DNA of 64,000 nucleotides from JAGVXH01 sp043810285. Lineage in GTDB: Archaea > Nanobdellota > Nanobdellia > Pacearchaeales > GW2011-AR1. The DNA lies in contig JBDROH010000022.1 of NCBI GenBank assembly GCA_043810285.1, positions 9,330-73,329 on the forward strand. Reading direction: 5' to 3'. A model generated the notes under the pieces. It was not told the DNA's origin. It did not search any database and saw only the letters and a program-made list of their open reading frames with translations. Shown piece by piece: positions 14,757 through 23,461 of the stretch (within the stretch, counting starts at the first letter, position 1; each line of letters begins with the position of its first letter). Both the position numbers and the translations under genes were made by a program.

Positions 14757-15947
14757 ATGAAATCAGATTACGAACTCTTAGCCCCTGTTGGAGATTTTAA
14801 GAATTTACATGCGGCGGTAGTAGCGGGAGCTGATGCAGTATACTTTGGGATTAAAGGATTTAATATGCGGGCTAGCGCAAAGAATTTCAGCGTTAGGGAC
14901 TTAAAAAGAATTCGACGGATTTGCAATGATTCCTCTAGAAAGCCTAAAATGTATTTAACCTTGAACACAGTAGTTTATGACAGAGAATTGAAGAAACTTG
15001 AGAAAATTGTAAAAGCGGTTAAGGGGAAAGTTGATGCGATTATTTGTTGGGATATGTTGGTGATTGTATTATGTAAAAAATATGGTGTTCCATTTCATGT
15101 TTCTACTCAAGCATCTATTTCTAATGTTTCTGCCGCTAAAATTTATAAGAATCTTGGAGCTAAAAGAATAGTTCTTGCTAGAGAATTGAATTTAGAGCAG
15201 ATTAAAAAAATATCCAATGTGATTGATATTGAGTGTTTTTGTCATGGAGCAATGTGCGTCGCAATTTCAGGAAGATGTTTTACTTCGCAATTTGTTAAAA
15301 GGCTTTCGGCTAATCGTGGACAGTGTGTGCAACTTTGTCGACGAGCTTGGGAAATTAAAGATGATGAAGGAAATAAGTTGGTTCTGAATAATAATCGGGT
15401 GATGTCCGCGAAGGATTTGTGTACATTGCCTTTTATCGAGAATATGAAGAAAGCCGGAATTAAATCATTTAAAATTGAAGGAAGAAATCGAAGTCCAGAA
15501 TATGTTTATGCAGTAGTATCTGAATATAGAAATGCTTTAGATAATAATTTAAATCGAACTGAGATTATTGAAGGGATTGCTCGGTTGAAGAAAGTTTACA
15601 ATAGAGGATTCAGTTCCGGGTTCTATTTGAAAATGCCGACGGCAGATGACTTTTCGTTTAGTGAAAATGGAGAACAAGAAGAAAGGAAAGAGTTTGTTGG
15701 ACGAGTTGAGAGGTATTGGCCAAAGGCTGGAGCAGCATCGGTTAAAATGTTTGCTGGTTGTTTGAATGTTGGCGATAATGTGTATTTAATTTCGAAAGAT
15801 GCCCCAATTCAGAGAGTTGTTGTTAAGAGTATTGAATTCGAAAGCAAGGATGTCAAGGTCGCTAAAAAGGGTCAGGAAATTGGAGTTAATTTTGGTGTTG
15901 TAGTAAAACGTGGCGACGAGGTTTATGTTATTAGGTCTGCTTCTTAA
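14757..15947 (+). CDS. Peptidase U32 family protein (TrhP/YegQ-like)
   Basis: A 396-residue U32 protein with a TIM-barrel start (ELLAPVGDFKNLHAAVVAGADAVY). The U32 signature region around FCHGAMCVAISGRCF...NRGQCVQLCRR includes the four conserved Cys expected to bind an Fe-S cluster, followed by KIEGRNRSPEYVY. A beta-barrel tail (about 300-396) resembles the EF-Tu domain 2 fold seen in family members. Bacterial TrhP/TrhO-type relatives hydroxylate tRNA wobble uridine using prephenate. The same RNA-modifying role is plausible here but unproven. The 3' end overlaps the convergent PAP2 gene by 17 bp. Confidence 0.85.
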   Translation: MKSDYELLAPVGDFKNLHAAVVAGADAVYFGIKGFNMRASAKNFSVRDLKRIRRICNDSSRKPKMYLTLNTVVYDRELKKLEKIVKAVKGKVDAIICWDMLVIVLCKKYGVPFHVSTQASISNVSAAKIYKNLGAKRIVLARELNLEQIKKISNVIDIECFCHGAMCVAISGRCFTSQFVKRLSANRGQCVQLCRRAWEIKDDEGNKLVLNNNRVMSAKDLCTLPFIENMKKAGIKSFKIEGRNRSPEYVYAVVSEYRNALDNNLNRTEIIEGIARLKKVYNRGFSSGFYLKMPTADDFSFSENGEQEERKEFVGRVERYWPKAGAASVKMFAGCLNVGDNVYLISKDAPIQRVVVKSIEFESKDVKVAKKGQEIGVNFGVVVKRGDEVYVIRSAS

Positions 15948-16449
15948 AACTTAAAATAGTTAAAAAAAGAATTATCCCTCCGAAAATAAACCCTCCAATG
16001 ATATCAGTTAACCAATGAACTCTTAGATAAATTCTCGTAAAACCTACTAAAAAAATTGTTAGAATAGCAATTAGTGAGGATATTAATTTTATTTTCTTTG
16101 ATTTGTTTTTCGAGAATAGATAAACTATTAGTCCAAAGAAAACAACAGCCATTGTTGAATGTCCGCTCGGAAACGAGAAACCAATTTCTTGAACTATTTG
16201 ATTTAATGGACGAGTTCTTTGGAAAATTTCCTTGGATACTTTTATTAATATGCCCGTTAAGAGTATTGCCGAGGTAAAAATGATTCCTTTTTTCTTAGAT
16301 GATTTAACGTAGAGGTATATTGCAATAATTAGAGAAATTGCAATTAAAGTTATTGGATCAAAAATTAATGCTAAGACTTTAGAGAAAATTGTTAATTGGG
16401 AAGTTTGGATTGATTGCATAAATATATTTGTCACGGTGTCGATTAGCAT
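15931..16449 (-). CDS. PAP2-family membrane phosphatase
   Basis: A 172-residue integral membrane protein with about five helices and the full phosphatidic-acid-phosphatase signature: KEIFQRTRP, SFPSGHS and TRIYLRVHWLTDIIGG. These provide the catalytic His residues and Lys/Arg ligands. It likely dephosphorylates a lipid phosphate or polyprenyl pyrophosphate carrier at the membrane. It ends head-on with the U32 gene and starts 1 bp downstream of the nuclease gene, so the two are probably co-transcribed. Confidence 0.85.
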   Translation of the reverse strand: MLIDTVTNIFMQSIQTSQLTIFSKVLALIFDPITLIAISLIIAIYLYVKSSKKKGIIFTSAILLTGILIKVSKEIFQRTRPLNQIVQEIGFSFPSGHSTMAVVFFGLIVYLFSKNKSKKIKLISSLIAILTIFLVGFTRIYLRVHWLTDIIGGFIFGGIILFLTILSFKKQT

Positions 16450-16450
16450 C

Positions 16451-17155
16451 CTAAGGGTAACGATAAAAGATTAATAAACCTTTTTCATCAGAGATATAGA
16501 GTGAATCACCTTCGTCATTCCAGATACACGAGAAACTTTTTATGAAAGTCCCTTTTTGGAGTGTTTCTTTATAGGTGTGGGTGGCGTCGTCTTTTATTGT
16601 TACAGAGATTTCATCGCAAGAGTTTTCTAAAATTAAAAGTTCATCATTAGAACACCGTATTGGCTGTTCTTTGTATTTCAATTCGATGAGTTTGAGACAG
16701 TTTGCATTAGGTGAATTTTTCCAAAGACCCTTTTTATTGAGCCTTGCGAATTCTTCAGCTTGTTTTAGTTCGTCATAATATTTGTCTTTTTCATAGTAAT
16801 ATAATGTAGCGAAACCTTCTCCAAGAATCTCCTTATTTATGTTTTTTCCGTCAATAAATATGTATGCTAGGGTTCTCCCATATTTATCTGTGCCATAGCT
16901 TTCGATTTCAATTGACTTATTTTCAACTAATTGTCTGACTAATTCAGTCGCTTCTTGGCTAAAAGACATTAATTTTTCAGGAGTATTAATTCCCTTAAGT
17001 CTAATTTTTTGTCCTCCTATTAATTCCAATGTATCTCCGTCTATAACTCTCACTACAATTGTAGAAGTTTTTGCGATGGTATCTTCAGTTATTTGATAGT
17101 AGAATATGCAAGAAGAAAGAAACAAAATAGCGAGAAATAGAGATTTGAGATTCAT
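16451..17155 (-). CDS. Secreted/membrane-anchored thermonuclease-like protein
   Basis: A 234-residue protein. An N-terminal hydrophobic segment (about 5-20, ending LFLSSC) is a signal peptide or lipoprotein-like anchor. The staphylococcal-nuclease domain (about 30-150) has RVIDGDTLEL, KIRLKGINTPE and DKYGRTLAYIF, with the metal-binding Asp and catalytic Arg residues present. The C-terminal 80 residues form a beta-rich domain with paired Cys that resembles a lamin-tail-like module. It probably degrades extracellular DNA or RNA to supply nucleotides, which suits an organism with limited biosynthesis. Upstream of the PAP2 gene on the same strand. Confidence 0.85.
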   Translation of the reverse strand: MNLKSLFLAILFLSSCIFYYQITEDTIAKTSTIVVRVIDGDTLELIGGQKIRLKGINTPEKLMSFSQEATELVRQLVENKSIEIESYGTDKYGRTLAYIFIDGKNINKEILGEGFATLYYYEKDKYYDELKQAEEFARLNKKGLWKNSPNANCLKLIELKYKEQPIRCSNDELLILENSCDEISVTIKDDATHTYKETLQKGTFIKSFSCIWNDEGDSLYISDEKGLLIFYRYP

Positions 17156-17205
17156 AGGATTTGGAATACAGCAAGGTTTAAAAGTGTAATTTTTGTTTGT
17201 GTCTT

Positions 17206-17514
17206 ATGTCAAAAGTACGAATCAAATTGCAAAGTGTAGAAATCGGTAAATTGAATGACGTTATCGATATGATAAAAACTATTGCTAGCGGTGCAGGAAT
17301 TCCAATAAGTGGACCGATTCCATTACCGACGAAGCGATTGAAAGTAACTACTAGGAAATCTCCTTGCGGTGATGGAACTGCAACTTTCGACAGATTCGAA
17401 ATGAGGATTCACAAACGTATTATTGATTTACCTGCTAATGATAAAATTCTTCATAGTATTATGAGAATCAATATTCCTAGAACGGTTAAGATTAAGATTG
17501 AGATGGTTGATTAA
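17206..17514 (+). CDS. rps10: Ribosomal protein uS10
   Basis: A 102-residue small-subunit protein. Diagnostic are VRIKLQSVEIGKLNDVID at the start, ISGPIPLPTKRLKVTTRKSPCG in the centre and the RINIPRTVKIKIEM end, all matching archaeal S10. I use the ATG at 17206 rather than an upstream TTG because a TATA box (TTTAAAAG, 17177-17184) sits about 25 bp before it. In many archaea rps10 follows the EF-1A gene. Here it is separated from the str cluster at 47.8-60.5 kb. Confidence 0.95.
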   Translation: MSKVRIKLQSVEIGKLNDVIDMIKTIASGAGIPISGPIPLPTKRLKVTTRKSPCGDGTATFDRFEMRIHKRIIDLPANDKILHSIMRINIPRTVKIKIEMVD

Positions 17515-17559
17515 AGAGATTATAATAATACTTAAAAAGATGTTTTTTTCAATTTGACT

Positions 17560-17988
17560 ATGATGACCCCATTACAATCTAGAATTGAACTTTCAGTTAC
17601 AGGAGGTCTAGGTTATGATAGTAGAACGGATTTTTCTAAATCTTATAGTATCTATTCCGATTATTTATCTCCGGAGGAAGTTAAGAATACTAGTGAGGGT
17701 TTAAAGGCACATTTAAGGGAATTGGCTAGTCCCGAGTATCGTCTTTATGGCGTATGTTCTGGATTTCTTTTTTCTTCTACAGGAATAAGGATGGACATTA
17801 TGACTTCTAGTAAGTTTAGAGATATGCAAATGAAGTGGAAGAATAGGAAACTAATTGACAAAGCATATAATACTTTAGCAAGAGAACAAGGTAGGATAAA
17901 CACTTTTGTTAGTGGGTTTATGAAAAAGGCATTTAGAGATAACCCCTTAGGTTTAATTGAATATCTTAATTCTACAAATTCTAGTTAA
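17560..17988 (+). CDS. Hypothetical protein (142 aa)
   Basis: Starts MMTPLQSRIELSVTGGLGYD. Soluble, mixed alpha/beta N-terminus and a basic helical second half (KWKNRKLIDKAYNTLAREQ). No Cys pair, signal peptide or known motif. TATA-like ACTTAAAAAG lies about 25 bp upstream, supporting this start over an upstream TTG. It follows rps10 but has its own promoter. Family not recognised. Confidence 0.55.
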   Translation: MMTPLQSRIELSVTGGLGYDSRTDFSKSYSIYSDYLSPEEVKNTSEGLKAHLRELASPEYRLYGVCSGFLFSSTGIRMDIMTSSKFRDMQMKWKNRKLIDKAYNTLAREQGRINTFVSGFMKKAFRDNPLGLIEYLNSTNSS

Positions 17989-18021
17989 TCTTAAAAACCA
18001 TTCTCTCGGTTATTGTATATT

Positions 18022-18102
18022 GCCCATATCGCATAACGGTATTGCACAAGACTGGAACTCTTGACCCTTCGGGGTGCCCAGGTTCGACTCCTGGTGTGGG
18101 CG
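18022..18102 (+). tRNA. tRNA-Ser (GGA)
   Basis: An 81-nt class II tRNA: acceptor GCCCATA/TGTGGGC, anticodon stem CAAGA/TCTTG with loop CTGGAAC (anticodon GGA), long variable arm CCCTTCGGGG, T-arm CCAGGTTCGACTCCTGG, discriminator G. No intron and no CCA. Its first 26 nt differ by one base from the second tRNA-Ser at 19038. Confidence 0.95.
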
Positions 18103-18118
18103 TAAATTAAAATCAAGT

Positions 18119-18928
18119 CTAAGCAAACCCCTTACTAATTCCCTCTTTCCAAAATGAAGGTAATGGATTACTCACAAACCCTCGAAATTTCCCAGAATAA
18201 ATATGCGTCAACCCTTGGTGTTCTTTAAACCTCTCAAAATCCTTATCTGCAGACTCATAAATTTTCTGGACTATCTTTCTCTCAAAATCTTTCTGCAATA
18301 ATGACGAAGGCTTCAATACCAGAAAATCAGCCTGCCTTAAAATATTTACTTCAAGATTCGAAGAATTCTGCGATATAAAGATTATACTAATATTTTTATG
18401 CCGAGCAACCATTATCAACTGACTCAGCAATTTATTCGCACTACTCATAGAACTTCTAGAATTAAATAAAACCCCTCCCTCATCAATCAAAACCATAGAA
18501 TTATTCTTAATCTCTCCAATATCCGAGACTACATTTATCCAAGAAGGTAGCTCTTCTTTCCGAAACCCTATCGCAAAACATTCTTTCTCATACTTAGAAT
18601 AAAAATTCTCCAAAAACTTTATCGCAAACGCAGTCTTCCCGGATCCCCTCGCACCAAGGATAATCCCCATCTGACTATCTGACTTCGAAACATCATTTAC
18701 CCATTCGGAATAATCACCTTCTATAACATGAATTATTTTAAATTTCTCATACTTTGAATTAATAGAATCTCGTTTCTTCTTCACTTTTACCTCCCTATCT
18801 TTTTCTGATATTTTTTTATCAAGCAAATACGCTCCCTTAAAGCAATAATACGGAAGTTTTACTATAAACAATAAACCTTTCCCTAAATATCTTAAAAATT
18901 TAGAAACTTTCTTCTTCCTCTTTTTCAT
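18119..18928 (-). CDS. Membrane-anchored P-loop ATPase
   Basis: A 269-residue protein. Very basic N-terminus (MKKRKKKVSK), a hydrophobic helix at about 12-32, a charged linker, then a P-loop NTPase: Walker A GARGSGKT (92-99), Walker B MVLIDEGG, and a sensor-like SIIFISQNSS. The pattern resembles Zot-type or HerA/FtsK-like ATPases of viruses and plasmids, which act in DNA export or packaging. That role is inference. It lies between two near-identical tRNA-Ser 5' halves, a typical integration setting. Its 3' end is 16 bp from tRNA-Ser(GGA). Confidence 0.7.
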   Translation of the reverse strand: MKKRKKKVSKFLRYLGKGLLFIVKLPYYCFKGAYLLDKKISEKDREVKVKKKRDSINSKYEKFKIIHVIEGDYSEWVNDVSKSDSQMGIILGARGSGKTAFAIKFLENFYSKYEKECFAIGFRKEELPSWINVVSDIGEIKNNSMVLIDEGGVLFNSRSSMSSANKLLSQLIMVARHKNISIIFISQNSSNLEVNILRQADFLVLKPSSLLQKDFERKIVQKIYESADKDFERFKEHQGLTHIYSGKFRGFVSNPLPSFWKEGISKGFA

Positions 18929-19037
18929 ACTTACTAGATAGATTTCAGAATTATAAATTTATGCTTATACTTCTTTAACACAAGCAGTCATCTAAGCGTA
19001 AAACCTTAAAAACCTCTCCCTTCTAAAATGTCTATAA

Positions 19038-19118
19038 GCCCATATCGCATAATGGTATTGCACCGGTCTAGAAAACCGGGTCCGAAAGGGCATCCCCGTT
19101 CGATTCGGGGTATGGGCG
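19038..19118 (+). tRNA. tRNA-Ser with anticodon read as AGA
   Basis: An 81-nt class II tRNA: acceptor GCCCATA/TATGGGC, anticodon stem CCGGT/ACCGG around loop CTAGAAA (anticodon AGA by position), variable arm TCCGAAAGGG, T-arm CCCCGTTCGATTCGGGG, discriminator G. A TATA-like CCTTAAAAAC lies about 30 bp upstream. Ser identity is clear from the overall structure. A34 anticodons are very unusual in archaea, which normally read UCU/UCC with GGA, already present at 18022. Confidence 0.8.
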
Positions 19119-19223
19119 TTTTAGAATCGAACGTTCGATTTGAGCATCTTCGCTTTGAACAAAAACAAAATTCAAATAAATATTTTTGTGAAATGCAAAG
19201 TGCGAACAGGGATATGGGCGTTT
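19119..19223 (+). repeat. tRNA-tail element behind tRNA-Ser(AGA)
   Basis: Begins with a perfect 16-bp palindrome (AATCGAACGTTCGATT, 19125-19140), continues with a core (19149-19208) homologous to the elements behind tRNA-Trp and tRNA-Lys, and ends with a near-exact 15-base copy of the tRNA 3' end (GGGATATGGGCGTTT, 19209-19223, versus 19107-19121, one mismatch). The core can fold: ACAAAAA pairs with TTTTTGT, TTTG with CAAA and TTCGC with GCGAA. No coding potential is evident. Confidence 0.7.
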
Positions 19224-19256
19224 AAAATGATTTCTTGAGTTAAGGGAAGAATTAAT

Positions 19257-20633
19257 TTATCTTCTATGCCTTCTATTCCCTGAACCTGATCTGCTTCTTC
19301 CCTCTCTACCTCTACTTGAGTTTGGTCTACTTGAACTTTGTCTTCTTGAACCAGTTCTAAAATTTCCCCTACCGCCATCATCTCGACTCTCACCCCTACG
19401 AGCACTTCTTCCATGTCCACCACCTCTTTCACGACCGCCGGTACGACCACTTTGATTTCTTGGTGCTGGTTTTGCATCTTTACCTTCGGCACTTTTTGCT
19501 TTTACAGAATGATATTTGTGTTCTGCTTGTTGAGTTTTTCTTTTTGTTAATCTTTCTATTTGATTAAGATAGTTTCTATCTTCTGCTGCACAAAATGAAT
19601 ACGCAGTTCCTTCGCTTCCAGCTCTAGCAGTTCTTCCGATTCGGTGAATATAATTTTCTGGTTCGTTTGGTAAATCATAGTTTATGACGTGACTAATGTT
19701 TTCAATATCAATTCCTCTAGCTGCAATATCTGTTGCTACTAGAACTCTAACTTTACCAAGTTTAAAATTATTCAAAGCCCTTGTTCTCTGATGTTGTGAC
19801 TTATTACCATGAATAGCGTCTGAAGCTATTCCGCTCATATTTAATACTCTTACAACCTTATCGGCTCGGTACTTCATTCCAACGAATACTAATACTCGGT
19901 TTATGTTTTGCTGTTTGATTAAATCGATTAATAACTCATTCTTGTTTTCTTGGTCTACAAAGAACACACATTGTTCAATTTTTTCTACAGGGGTTGACTG
20001 AGGTGTGATTTCTATTTTCACCGGGTGTTTTAGAAATTTTCTTGTTAGTTCTTCTATTTCTCTAGACATTGTTGCTGAGAAAAATAAGGATTGTTTTTCG
20101 TTTGGTAATGAAGACGCGATTTTGTTAACATCTTTTGAGAATCCCATATCAAGCATTCGGTCTGCTTCGTCTAAAGTAAAAAATTCTACTTTGCCAAGAT
20201 TTACTTTTCCTTGGTTCATTAAATCTACCAATCTTCCAGGTGTAGCGATGAGAATGTCGACTCCGTGTTGAAGCGTTCTTATTTGTGGCCCTATTCCTAC
20301 ACCGCCATATACTGCTAGATGTTTGAACTTAAGGAATTTGCCATAAGTTTCAAAACTCTCAGAGATTTGTGCGGCTAGTTCTCTCGTTGGTGCTAAGATA
20401 AGTGCCTTGGGTATTGTCGCCTTGTTGAAACCATATTTCTCATACAATTTCTGTAACATAGGAACAACGAATGCGGCGGTTTTCCCAGTTCCAGTTTGTG
20501 CAATTCCAATTACATCCCTTTCATCTAAAAGTAAGGGAATAGTTTTTTCTTGTATTGGTGTTGGCTCTACATAGCCTTCTTTCTCGAGTGCTCTCAGGAG
20601 CGGTTCTATAATCTTTAATGATTTGAATTCCAT
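19257..20633 (-). CDS. DEAD-box RNA helicase with RGG/SR-rich tail
   Basis: A 458-residue RhlE-like ATP-dependent RNA helicase. Seen: the Q-motif region (EPTPIQEKTIP), Walker A AQTGTGKTAAF, PTRELAAQ, TPGRLVD, DEAD (LDEADRMLDMGF), SAT (FFSATMSRE), VATDIAARGIDIE and HRIGRTARAG. The last ~90 residues are Gly/Arg/Ser-rich with RGG-like repeats, an RNA-binding tail. Function: unwinding RNA in ribosome assembly or RNA decay. I start at the ATG 20633 because a TATATAAAG-type box lies about 25 bp upstream. The 26-residue upstream extension of the open frame is not conserved-looking. Confidence 0.93.
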   Translation of the reverse strand: MEFKSLKIIEPLLRALEKEGYVEPTPIQEKTIPLLLDERDVIGIAQTGTGKTAAFVVPMLQKLYEKYGFNKATIPKALILAPTRELAAQISESFETYGKFLKFKHLAVYGGVGIGPQIRTLQHGVDILIATPGRLVDLMNQGKVNLGKVEFFTLDEADRMLDMGFSKDVNKIASSLPNEKQSLFFSATMSREIEELTRKFLKHPVKIEITPQSTPVEKIEQCVFFVDQENKNELLIDLIKQQNINRVLVFVGMKYRADKVVRVLNMSGIASDAIHGNKSQHQRTRALNNFKLGKVRVLVATDIAARGIDIENISHVINYDLPNEPENYIHRIGRTARAGSEGTAYSFCAAEDRNYLNQIERLTKRKTQQAEHKYHSVKAKSAEGKDAKPAPRNQSGRTGGRERGGGHGRSARRGESRDDGGRGNFRTGSRRQSSSRPNSSRGREGRSRSGSGNRRHRR

Positions 20634-20753
20634 AATGAATAAACGAAAAATGGCTATATAAAGGGGGTAGTATAATAAAGACCTATAGAATTCAAGTTCT
20701 ATTGGTTCCAAAGAACATTCTAACTAATTTCTCTATAACCTTTCTAAATAAAT

Positions 20754-22796
20754 TTAAACAGTCAAATAGTTTTCTTTCAAGTTAGATATACTAGAATTAT
20801 CTCCTTCCGAAGAAGACGAAAGAAATGATAAAATCAATTTATACACTTCCGGATATTTATTTGGTAATGGTAGCTCACTATGTAAAAGATTAACACCATC
20901 ACAGGTTCCATTTATATAGTAATTATTTGCCCAAGAGAGATAGGCACTAGAATTTTTTGCAATACCATCACCAGTTTCATTTTCCATATTACATCCAATC
21001 CCAATTATATTCTCAACAGAAATCTCTGGAATTTTTCCATAGGTTAGCTTATTCATAAATAAACTTTTTTTATCCATATCCTCACAATGTTGATCTGAAC
21101 CTAAAACCGGACAGATAGATAAGACTATACCTTCAATCCCATGGTTAGGAGTTCCAATCATAATTAATTTTTCAACATCCTCTTCTCCAAATATTTGAAG
21201 ATATTTTCTGGTTACTAATCCTCCCATACTATGGGTAATTATGATTACCTTCTCTTTATTGGTTTTTAATTTTACTTCATTTACTATTTCATTTATTCTT
21301 AAAGCATAAGTATCTAAATTATCTGACTGTGTTTCAAGAATTACCGTTTCTTCAGTATTTTTATAGATATCAAAATAATAACTCGCTAAGAATACTACTT
21401 GTTTTCTGGTTCGTTTAAAAGTCTCTGCTACGCCCTCACTCTTCAGAAGAAGAGTTCCGCCATCTAAAAAACCGTCAGAAAATAACTTTTCTTGTATATC
21501 TCTTAAATCCTTTAAACTTTTTTCTGCAGAAATTGCACTATTGAATGAATGCCCATGTAGTAATATTATAGGATATTTCGTAGCATCATTCGTACACGAA
21601 TCGTCACAACATTTTTCTTTTATTCCTCCAAAAGAACAAATTAATTCTTCCAATGGAATTGACAAATTTATAGAGTAATCTTTTGTAAAATTAAGATACA
21701 AATATTCTAGAACTGATGAATCAATCGTTTCAAAGATTAAATTATTTATTTTAGAACCATTTAAACTTAAATTGATTCCTTTTAATTCGTTTATTAATTC
21801 GTTTATTTCTCTATTTTTATTTTCTATATTAATTGTAGAATTTAGAGTACTAATAAAGAGATTATGCTTCTGAATAAAACTAGACGTATTTTCAAGGTCT
21901 TCTTCACTCATGTTTTCTTGCAAAATCAAGTTCCTTAATGTTTCTTCTTCCCCTTTAATTAATAAAACGAGATTATTATATTCGTTAACCTCTGATTTTA
22001 AGAAGGTATTTTCTTTTTTAAGTGTTTTATTTGAAAAATTAATAGTTTTACTCATGACAGATTCATATTCATAATTTTCAAAGTCTTCTAGACATTTTCT
22101 TATTTGAAGTTCTATTCCAGAAAAATTATCTTGTTTTAATTCCTCTGTTAAAATTTTTTCAGATAAAACTCCGTGCAAATATTCATTTTCTAAAGATAAG
22201 AGATTTAACTCAGTGTATCCTTCAATTAATTTCTCTAATTTTTTAACAGCCTTTTCTCGTAAAATAGATTGGCTTTCGCTAAGATTATAATTTAAAGATA
22301 TAATAACGCTTTTCTGAATGGATTTTTCCTTTGTTTCACAAAAAATAGATTTATTCCCCACACAACTAACCCAGAACCTATATAATTTTTGACCAGCACC
22401 TTTATCTGGTGCTTGGAAAAGATATCTCTGCGAATAGGGATTTGATATTAGTGTACTAAAACTATTTTTATGAATAAGTTTATCTATTGAAATATCGGTT
22501 AAGCTATACTCACAAGTAGACTTACAAAACGGATTTGTTGAAACATATATATCAATTTTAATCTCTGACGAATCAGAATTATTCAAAAATAAGTCTTGAC
22601 TATCTAGAGTTAGTCGTAATAAAGAATCATGTCCCATAAGTAAATATATCATCAAATACATTTTTGTTCCAAAAAAAAGAATTATAGAAAAAATTGCGAA
22701 GAAAGCAAAATAATAAACAAGTTTTCTAGGGAAAAATAAAAATTTATTTTCTACTTTTTTTATTCTTTTTTTAGAATGTTTTTTAAACAACCCCAT
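20754..22796 (-). CDS. Membrane-anchored extracellular lipase/esterase (alpha/beta hydrolase)
   Basis: A 680-residue protein. Basic N-terminus then one transmembrane helix (about 30-55), placing the rest outside the cell. Residues 60-170 are beta-rich, 170-370 are Asn/Glu-rich helices likely to be a coiled stalk, and from about 405 an alpha/beta hydrolase: PIILLHGHSFN, nucleophile elbow THSMGGLVTRKY, and TPNHGIEG, a PGAP1/LCAT-like lipase pattern. Several Cys (CKSTCEY, CCDDSC, CPVLGSDQHC) suggest extracellular disulfides. It probably hydrolyses host or environmental lipid esters; the substrate is unknown. Confidence 0.8.
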   Translation of the reverse strand: MGLFKKHSKKRIKKVENKFLFFPRKLVYYFAFFAIFSIILFFGTKMYLMIYLLMGHDSLLRLTLDSQDLFLNNSDSSEIKIDIYVSTNPFCKSTCEYSLTDISIDKLIHKNSFSTLISNPYSQRYLFQAPDKGAGQKLYRFWVSCVGNKSIFCETKEKSIQKSVIISLNYNLSESQSILREKAVKKLEKLIEGYTELNLLSLENEYLHGVLSEKILTEELKQDNFSGIELQIRKCLEDFENYEYESVMSKTINFSNKTLKKENTFLKSEVNEYNNLVLLIKGEEETLRNLILQENMSEEDLENTSSFIQKHNLFISTLNSTINIENKNREINELINELKGINLSLNGSKINNLIFETIDSSVLEYLYLNFTKDYSINLSIPLEELICSFGGIKEKCCDDSCTNDATKYPIILLHGHSFNSAISAEKSLKDLRDIQEKLFSDGFLDGGTLLLKSEGVAETFKRTRKQVVFLASYYFDIYKNTEETVILETQSDNLDTYALRINEIVNEVKLKTNKEKVIIITHSMGGLVTRKYLQIFGEEDVEKLIMIGTPNHGIEGIVLSICPVLGSDQHCEDMDKKSLFMNKLTYGKIPEISVENIIGIGCNMENETGDGIAKNSSAYLSWANNYYINGTCDGVNLLHSELPLPNKYPEVYKLILSFLSSSSEGDNSSISNLKENYLTV

Positions 22797-22890
22797 TTTA
22801 TTATATTGAATATAGAGTTTATTAACTTAAGGAAATATTTATTCTAAATCTCTGAACTAATTATTTAAAGTTCATTAATCTTGCACGAGT

Positions 22891-23175
22891 TTATGTAAGG
22901 AAATCCTTCTTCCCCCAAAACTCTTCTGCCTCTTTTTCTAATTTTTCCAACCGGTCATAATAATCTGAAAATTCATTTAAATGTGCTAATGCAATTTTTC
23001 CAGTAATAATCGGATCATCATTAGTAACATTTGTTTCAACATCCACTAAACCATGCTCTAACTCTACATTCATCCCAATTTTAAATTGGTTAACATCAAA
23101 TTTATCCCATTGGATACCTAATTGTTCTCCAACTATCTTGGCTTCTTCCTCATTAAACTCTTTTTTCGATACCAT
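22891..23175 (-). CDS. DUF5661 family protein
   Basis: A 94-residue acidic protein matching the DUF5661 pattern: EEEAKIVGEQLGIQWDKFD, MNVELEHG, NVTNDDPIITGKIALAHL, NEFSDYYDRLEKLE. The family is widespread in archaea, bacteria and phages and has no established function. No membrane segment. Monocistronic on the minus strand. Confidence 0.8.
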   Translation of the reverse strand: MVSKKEFNEEEAKIVGEQLGIQWDKFDVNQFKIGMNVELEHGLVDVETNVTNDDPIITGKIALAHLNEFSDYYDRLEKLEKEAEEFWGKKDFLT

Positions 23176-23257
23176 TATATCTTTGACTTACACTGCAAAA
23201 CAACTAAAAATAAAATAAAAATCTATATTAGGTTAATAATCTTTAATGATTATCTCC

Positions 23258-23461
23258 TTATTTTCTGTTGTTAAAACAATCTCTACAGAAAACTTCTCTT
23301 CCTTCAGTTGGTTTGAATGGTACTTCGCATTCTTTCTTACAGCCAGAGCATGTTGCCTTGTGCATTTCTCTAGGTCCTCTGTCGAAGTTATTCCTTCCGC
23401 CAAAATTGCTTCTTCCGCCTGAACTATTGCTTCTATTGTCGAATCTTTTTCTTTGTTCCAT
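23258..23461 (-). CDS. Small zinc-ribbon protein with Gly/Arg-rich head (67 aa)
   Basis: A Gly/Ser/Arg/Asn-rich N-terminus (NSSGGRSNFGGRNNF) is followed by the four-Cys module ATCSGCKKECEVPFKP...REVFCRDCF. This CxxC..C..CxxC zinc-binding domain is common in DPANN and CPR genomes. The composition suggests RNA or DNA binding. I start at the ATG 23461; the frame extends upstream with no support. Function unknown. Confidence 0.7.
   Translation of the reverse strand: MEQRKRFDNRSNSSGGRSNFGGRNNFDRGPREMHKATCSGCKKECEVPFKPTEGREVFCRDCFNNRK

Noticed and set aside
18103..18118. A tRNA-tail element behind tRNA-Ser(GGA)
   Set aside because: Only 16 bp separate the tRNA from the convergent ATPase gene; no room and no similarity.
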